Below, piece after piece: positions 5,964 to 10,727 of a stretch of 10,727 nucleotides of DNA. Source of the stretch: JBOGIF01 sp050742415 (GTDB lineage Bacteria; Actinomycetota; Acidimicrobiia; Acidimicrobiales; AC-14); contig JBOGIF010000106.1 in assembly GCA_050742415.1 (NCBI GenBank), positions 1 to 10,727 on the forward strand, read 5' to 3'. Under the pieces are notes generated by a model. It saw nothing but the letters and a program-made list of their open reading frames with translations. It was not told where the DNA came from and did no database searches. The position numbers were made by a program, and so were the translations under genes. The first letter of the stretch is position 1; each line of letters begins with the position of its first letter.

Positions 5964-6772
5964 GCGGGCACCTCCACCAGCGGCGGGCGCTGGCTGAGGG
6001 CCTCCACTGCCAGCCCCGAGCCGTCGCGTACTCCCGCCCGATCGAGCGCAGTGCGGATCACCTCGAGAGCCTGGGCCCCCAGCTCGTCGAGGGAGCGGTT
6101 CCGGTGCAGCCGGTCGCCGAGATCCACCTGGGCAACCGCTTCCGCACCGAACCGGGCAGCCACGTCGATCAACAATCCGAGGTCGACGCCGTAGCCCTCG
6201 ACGAAAGGCAGGCGCTCCAAGACGACGCGCCGCGCCGCGTACTCGCCGGCCAGCGGCTGGCGGATGCAGGCGAGCAACGGGAAGAACAGAGAGATCAGCG
6301 GACGGGCGACGAGCTCGGTGACCCGGCCCCCTTCGCCCGCCACGCCGTCGTAGGACCGGTCGTAGTACCCCTTCACGAACGCCGTTGCCGGTTGACAGAG
6401 CAACGGCTCGAGCAGGCGGGTGACGAACCGGGAGTCGAAGGCGCGGAGGTCGGCGTCGCAGAACACGACCAGGTCGCCCGTGGAGATGGCCACCGCCTTC
6501 CACAGCGCCTCGCCCTTGCCCGTTCCCGGTCCGCAGGCGCCGAGGACCTCCGCCGCCGGGGCCACGATCGCCCCGGCTGCCGTCGCCACCTCGACGGTGG
6601 CGTCACTCGACCCGTCGTCGACTACGACCACCTCGTCGACCAGGCCCACGCCTTCCACCAAGTCGGCCACGATCGTGCGCACTATGTCGCCGACCGTCGC
6701 CGCCTCGTTACGCGCCGGAAGGCATACCGACACGCGCTGCGCGCCCTTGGACTCGAGCAGGTCGGCGATCAC
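5885..6772 (-). CDS. gpgS: Glucosyl-3-phosphoglycerate synthase
   Basis: This is a retaining GT-A glycosyltransferase that transfers glucose from a nucleotide sugar to 3-phosphoglycerate. It is the first step to glucosylglycerate and, in mycobacteria, to methylglucose lipopolysaccharide. The 295-residue product parallels mycobacterial GpgS: Leu-Pro-Ala-Arg-Asn-Glu (18-23), Val-Asp-Asp-Gly-Ser-Ser-Asp (51-57), Gly-Lys-Gly-Glu-Ala-Leu-Trp (85-91), a Asp-Ala-Asp metal motif (106-108, DSD in mycobacteria), Gly-Gly-Arg-Val-Thr-Glu-Leu-Val-Ala-Arg-Pro-Leu (148-159, acceptor binding), Gly-Glu-Tyr-Ala-Ala (176-180), Gly-Tyr-Gly-Val (193-196) and His233 in Leu-His-Arg-Asn-Arg. The GTG at 6770-6772 was chosen because homology begins right there; no good Shine-Dalgarno is seen and a start further upstream is possible. 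The last 26 residues lie beyond the point where mycobacterial GpgS ends and are encoded opposite the end of the glycerate kinase gene. No GpgP phosphatase is in the window. Confidence 0.85.
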   Translation of the reverse strand: MIADLLESKGAQRVSVCLPARNEAATVGDIVRTIVADLVEGVGLVDEVVVVDDGSSDATVEVATAAGAIVAPAAEVLGACGPGTGKGEALWKAVAISTGDLVVFCDADLRAFDSRFVTRLLEPLLCQPATAFVKGYYDRSYDGVAGEGGRVTELVARPLISLFFPLLACIRQPLAGEYAARRVVLERLPFVEGYGVDLGLLIDVAARFGAEAVAQVDLGDRLHRNRSLDELGAQALEVIRTALDRAGVRDGSGLAVEALSQRPPLVEVPAYRDTRASVTTSVTQAVVSASARPTP

Positions 6773-6799
6773 GGCTGCATGTTGGCATGGCCCTGTCGT

Positions 6800-6812
6800 C
6801 GGCCTAAGGCCG
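6800..6812. repeat. Inverted repeat in the gpgS-thrC intergenic region
   Basis: CGGCCT and AGGCCG are separated by a single A. Outer GTCG (6795-6798) and CGAC (6816-6819) extend the pairing after a small internal bulge. It could be an operator, or an RNA hairpin in the gpgS leader, which it precedes by 28 bases. There is no T-run on either side. Confidence 0.35.
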
Positions 6813-6836
6813 GGGCGACGGGCGGTCGAGATGCGC

Positions 6837-6854
6837 GATGATGGCGCCATCATC
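6837..6854. promoter_or_regulatory. Perfect 18-bp palindrome, candidate operator
   Basis: GATGATGGC (6837-6845) is directly followed by its exact reverse complement GCCATCATC (6846-6854). It sits between the divergent starts of gpgS (6772) and thrC (6955), 100 bases before thrC. A spacer-less palindrome of this length in a divergent promoter region is typical of a binding site for a dimeric repressor. The regulator is unknown. Confidence 0.45.
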
Positions 6855-6954
6855 CAGAGCGGTCGAGGGACCGGGCCCGTCGACGCCGCGACAACCAGCC
6901 GCCTTGCCAAAAGGGCGACCAGGTGCCAATGCCCGGAGCGATGAGGAGGGCACG

Positions 6955-8202
6955 ATGCCATCTTTCGTTCAAGGCCTGAAGTGTCGGGAGTGCGGACGAG
7001 CGTTTCCCGCCGAGGCCCTTCACGTGTGCGAGTGGTGCTTCGGGCCGCTCGAGGTCACCTACGACTACGACGCCATTGCCGCCGCCACCTCGCGGGCGAG
7101 CATCGCCGCCGGGCCGGCGTCGATATGGCGCTACGACAACCTGCTTCCGGCGGTCAACGACGGTGCCGTCGACCTCGGCGCCGGCTTCACTCCGCTGGTC
7201 AGGGCCGACCGCCTGGCCGCCGAGCTCGGCCTCGGTGAGCTGTGGTTGAAGAACGACACGCTCAACCCCACCGGCTCGTTCAAGGACCGGGTCGTGGCGG
7301 TGGCGCTGGCCCGAGCCCGGGCGATGGGGTTCAAGGTGGCTGCCTGCGCGTCCACCGGCAACCTGGCCAACTCGGTCGCCGCCCACGCGGCGCGCGCCGG
7401 GATGCGCCATTTCGTGTTCATCCCCGCCGACCTCGAGGCCGGCAAGGTGATCACCACTGCCGTCTACGGCCCCAACCTGGTGGCCGTCGAGGGCAGCTAC
7501 GACGACGTCAACCGTCTCTGCACCGAGCTGGCGTCGGACCACCCCACGTGGGCGTTCGTCAACGTCAACCTGCGCACCTACTACGCCGAGGGCTCCAAGA
7601 CCTTGGCGTTCGAGACGGCCGAGCAGCTCGGATGGCAGACGCCCGATCACGTGGTGGTGCCGGTGGCCTCGGGGTCCCAGCTAACCAAGATCGCCAAGGG
7701 CTTCGAAGAGCTGTGGAAGGTAGGCCTGCTCGACGACGAGCCCCACGTGAGGGTGTCCGGCGCCCAGGCCGAGGGCTGCTCCCCGGTGGCCACCGCCTTC
7801 GCCGCCGGCCACGACCACATCCGCCCGGTGAAGCCGGCCACCATCGCCAAGTCGCTTGCCATCGGCAACCCGGCCGACGGCCCCTATGCGCTCGAAACGG
7901 TGCGATCCAGCGGCGGCTCGCTGGCCGCCGTCACCGACGACGAGATCGTCGACGCCATGCTCCTGCTGGCCCGCACCGAGGGCATCTTCGCCGAGCCGGC
8001 TGGCGGCGTGCCCCTCGCCACCCTCGCGAAGCCGGCAGCGGCGCGCGTGGCCCGCCCCGACGACCGCGTCGTGGCCTACGTGACGGGCCACGGGTTGAAG
8101 ACGCTGGAGGCGGTGGCGCCCCGGGTCGGGCCGACGGCCACGATTGCGCCGACGCTCGCCGCCTTCAACGCGGCCATCCCCGACGTAAACGCGGAGGTCT
8201 GA
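6955..8202 (+). CDS. thrC: Threonine synthase
   Basis: This is a PLP enzyme that converts O-phosphohomoserine to threonine and phosphate. The 415-residue product begins with a zinc-ribbon (C10, C13, C25, C28), as in many bacterial and archaeal threonine synthases. The catalytic lysine is K110 in Asn-Pro-Thr-Gly-Ser-Phe-Lys-Asp-Arg (104-112). The phosphate loop of PLP is Ser-Thr-Gly-Asn-Leu-Ala-Asn-Ser (133-140), and the C-terminal Thr-Gly-His-Gly-Leu-Lys (377-382) is conserved in the family. The ATG at 6955 was chosen for the GAGGAGGG (6943-6950) four bases before it; an in-frame start 39 codons upstream would run through the palindrome and lacks family homology. A CysO-like carrier gene follows after six bases. 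Threonine synthase is the most likely function; a related fold-type II enzyme using a protein thiocarboxylate is a weaker alternative raised by that neighbour. Confidence 0.88.
   Translation: MPSFVQGLKCRECGRAFPAEALHVCEWCFGPLEVTYDYDAIAAATSRASIAAGPASIWRYDNLLPAVNDGAVDLGAGFTPLVRADRLAAELGLGELWLKNDTLNPTGSFKDRVVAVALARARAMGFKVAACASTGNLANSVAAHAARAGMRHFVFIPADLEAGKVITTAVYGPNLVAVEGSYDDVNRLCTELASDHPTWAFVNVNLRTYYAEGSKTLAFETAEQLGWQTPDHVVVPVASGSQLTKIAKGFEELWKVGLLDDEPHVRVSGAQAEGCSPVATAFAAGHDHIRPVKPATIAKSLAIGNPADGPYALETVRSSGGSLAAVTDDEIVDAMLLLARTEGIFAEPAGGVPLATLAKPAAARVARPDDRVVAYVTGHGLKTLEAVAPRVGPTATIAPTLAAFNAAIPDVNAEV
8193..8198 (+). promoter_or_regulatory. Ribosome binding site of the CysO-like gene, inside thrC
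   Basis: GGAGGT lies in the last codons of thrC, ten bases before the ATG of the next gene. This places both genes on one transcript and suggests translational coupling. Confidence 0.55.
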
Positions 8203-8208
8203 TCCCGA

Positions 8209-8532
8209 ATGGCAACCGTTCGCATCCCCACCCAGCTACGCCCACTGTCGGCCGGTGCCGCCGAGGTCGCGGTCGACGGGAAGACCGTCGGAGAGGTCCT
8301 CGCTGCGCTCGACCGGGCCCACCCCGGCTTCACCGGGAGGCTCTTCGACGATGCGGGCCAGCTACGGCGCTTCGTCAACGTCTTCGTGGCCGACGAGGAC
8401 GTCCGGTTCCTGAAGGGCCTCGACACCGAGATCACCGACGGCTCGACCGTCTCGATAATTCCGGCCGTCGCCGGCGGGTCCGGTTGCGAAACCCTCCTCC
8501 GCCGTGGTTTGCTGTTAGCACTCGACACCTGA
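8209..8532 (+). CDS. CysO-like sulfur carrier protein (MoaD/ThiS ubiquitin fold) with a C-terminal tail
   Basis: Carriers of this family bear a C-terminal Gly-Gly that is adenylated and turned into a thiocarboxylate, which then donates sulfur. The 107-residue product is close to mycobacterial CysO: Ile-Pro-Thr-x-Leu-Arg-Pro near the start, Arg-Arg-Phe-Val-Asn-Val-Phe-Val-Ala-Asp-Glu-Asp-Val-Arg-Phe at 53-67, and Ile-Pro-Ala-Val-Ala-Gly-Gly ending at G89-G90. CysO normally stops there. Here the frame continues 17 residues (Ser-Gly-Cys-Glu-Thr, then a Leu/Arg-rich end). The last codons and the stop lie in the CIRCE element of groEL. The tail must be removed before the Gly-Gly can be activated, for instance by a Mec/JAMM-type metallopeptidase; otherwise the protein is inactive or the stop was lost by an indel. 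Neither a Mec peptidase nor CysM is in the window. It follows thrC by six bases. Confidence 0.8.
   Translation: MATVRIPTQLRPLSAGAAEVAVDGKTVGEVLAALDRAHPGFTGRLFDDAGQLRRFVNVFVADEDVRFLKGLDTEITDGSTVSIIPAVAGGSGCETLLRRGLLLALDT
8484..8513 (+). promoter_or_regulatory. Candidate groEL promoter
   Basis: TTGCGA (8484-8489) and TTTGCT (8508-8513) are separated by 18 bases and would place transcription start at about 8520, within the left arm of CIRCE. The -10 match is weak. The location directly before CIRCE is the main support. It lies entirely inside the tail codons of the CysO-like gene. Confidence 0.3.
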
Positions 8533-8541
8533 GAGTGCTAA
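8515..8541 (+). promoter_or_regulatory. CIRCE operator (HrcA binding site)
   Basis: TTAGCACTC (8515-8523), a nine-base spacer and GAGTGCTAA (8533-8541) match the CIRCE consensus exactly. HrcA bound here represses chaperone genes until heat or unfolded protein inactivates it. The stop codon of the preceding gene (8530-8532) lies in the spacer. A further small hairpin, GGGCC-AGG-GGCCC (8543-8555), follows in the groEL leader. hrcA itself is not in the window. Confidence 0.95.
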
Positions 8542-8580
8542 CGGGCCAGGGGCCCACACCAAGCGGAGGAGCACATACCT

Positions 8581-10212
<1,632 letters not shown>

Positions 10213-10235
10213 ACCGCTTCTTTCGCTCGACTCAC

Positions 10236-10249
10236 CCCCGAAGCCGGGG
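10236..10249 (+). terminator. Hairpin after groEL (first)
   Basis: A five-base-pair stem (CCCCG/CGGGG) with a four-base AAGC loop lies 24 bases past the groEL stop. There is no T-run. It is a plausible weak terminator or mRNA 3' stabiliser, and it can alternatively pair with the second hairpin downstream. Confidence 0.4.
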
Positions 10250-10266
10250 CTACCGTCCAACCGGTG

Positions 10267-10282
10267 GCGCCGGCTTCGGCGC
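10267..10282 (+). terminator. Hairpin after groEL (second)
   Basis: A six-base-pair stem (GCGCCG/CGGCGC) closes a four-base GCTT loop, with no T-run. It sits four bases before the GGGGGAGG ribosome binding site of the lipoprotein gene. It may thus end groEL transcription or shape the next gene's leader. Confidence 0.4.
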
Positions 10283-10298
10283 GCTAGGGGGAGGCGAC

Positions 10299-10727
10299 AT
10301 GGTTGGCCGTCTGGTAGCGACGCTCTTTGTGGCGGGTGTGGCGTTGGGAGCATGCGGGTCCGAAGACGGCGACTCGGCGCCGGGAGGTGCCCGCGGCGCC
10401 TACAGCGCCCAGGCGGACCCGATCTGCGCCGAGATCAGCGCCGCCGTCGGCCAGCTCGGTGACGATGCGGTCAAGGACCGCGACGCGGTGCAGGCAGGCG
10501 TCGACAAGCTCAATGCCCTTTCGCTTCCGGGAGAGGACATCGAGAAGGCCGAGGTGTTCCTCCGACGGCTCGACAACGTGGCGCTGGCTCTGGAGGACGT
10601 GAACCAGTCGCGGATCCAGAACGACACACCGCGAGCCGAGCGCGCTCTCACCACAGCACGCGAGCAGGCCGAGCAGTCCGCCGAGGCCGCGAGCTCCTAC
10701 GGCATGGTCGAGTGCGGGGAGCCGATC
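10299..10727 (+). CDS. Lipoprotein of unknown function (3' partial)
   Basis: The first 143 residues are in the window and the frame is open to the right edge. A short lipoprotein signal peptide is clear: basic residue at 4, a hydrophobic core (5-16), and a lipobox Ala-Leu-Gly-Ala-Cys with the lipidated Cys at 19. A Ser/Gly/Asp-rich linker follows (20-38), then a mostly helical, acidic domain rich in Ala, Glu and Gln (40-135). Two further cysteines, C43 near the domain start and C139 near the end, could form a disulfide that closes a helical bundle. This arrangement is common in small uncharacterised actinobacterial cell-surface lipoproteins, and I assign no function. The ATG was chosen for the GGGGGAGG (10286-10293) five bases before it. 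Confidence 0.75.
   Translation, partial: MVGRLVATLFVAGVALGACGSEDGDSAPGGARGAYSAQADPICAEISAAVGQLGDDAVKDRDAVQAGVDKLNALSLPGEDIEKAEVFLRRLDNVALALEDVNQSRIQNDTPRAERALTTAREQAEQSAEAASSYGMVECGEPI

Noticed and set aside
6855..6954. Threonine attenuator or T-box leader before thrC
   Set aside because: No Thr-codon-rich leader peptide, terminator/antiterminator pair or T-box sequence was seen.
6838..6954. 39-codon N-terminal extension of threonine synthase
   Set aside because: It crosses the 18-bp palindrome, is Pro/Arg/Gly-rich and precedes a strong ribosome binding site that sets the start at 6955.

Overview
The window is high-GC DNA with strong G/C preference at third codon positions and actinobacterial gene types: a GpgS resembling the mycobacterial enzyme, a CysO-like sulfur carrier, and a GroEL under a CIRCE operator with no groES beside it. 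The best guess is an actinomycete of the Acidimicrobiia or a related lineage, but no rRNA or other decisive marker is present, so this placement is an inference.

Left part (1-2621). The 3' end of a probable isoprenylcysteine methyltransferase-like membrane protein meets, tail to tail, a TerC-family membrane protein (probable Mn2+ exporter). Upstream of TerC on the minus strand lies a membrane-anchored universal-stress-domain protein. It is the last member of a chain of very short reading frames that overlap stop to start. A membrane-anchored reading frame that looks frameshifted precedes this chain.

Middle low-density stretch (2622-3500). This part holds little: the C-terminal half of a DUF4440/SnoaL-like (NTF2-fold) protein without its N-terminus, a short frame with coding-like third positions, and the terminator of otsA.

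Sugar/glycerate block (3501-6772). A GT20 trehalose-6-phosphate synthase (otsA, minus) is divergent from a glycerate kinase (plus), with only 18 bases between the start codons. The glycerate kinase runs into glucosyl-3-phosphoglycerate synthase (gpgS, minus), and the two coding regions overlap by 79 bases at their 3' ends. Together the three suggest synthesis of compatible solutes or methylglucose-polysaccharide precursors: trehalose-6-P from one arm and glucosyl-3-phosphoglycerate from the other, with glycerate kinase feeding the phosphoglycerate pool. No matching phosphatase is in view.

Right part (6773-10727). An intergenic region with two palindromes separates gpgS from threonine synthase (thrC). 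A MoaD/ThiS-fold CysO-like carrier follows thrC by six bases and is probably translationally coupled to it. Its reading frame continues 17 codons beyond the usual terminal Gly-Gly and ends inside the CIRCE operator of groEL. groEL is full length. It is followed by two hairpins and a lipoprotein that runs off the window.

No transposon, CRISPR array, tRNA or rRNA was seen. The most unusual points are the CysO-like tail merged with the groEL operator, the thrC-cysO pairing, the 18-bp palindrome upstream of thrC, and the very tight otsA/glycerate kinase/gpgS arrangement.
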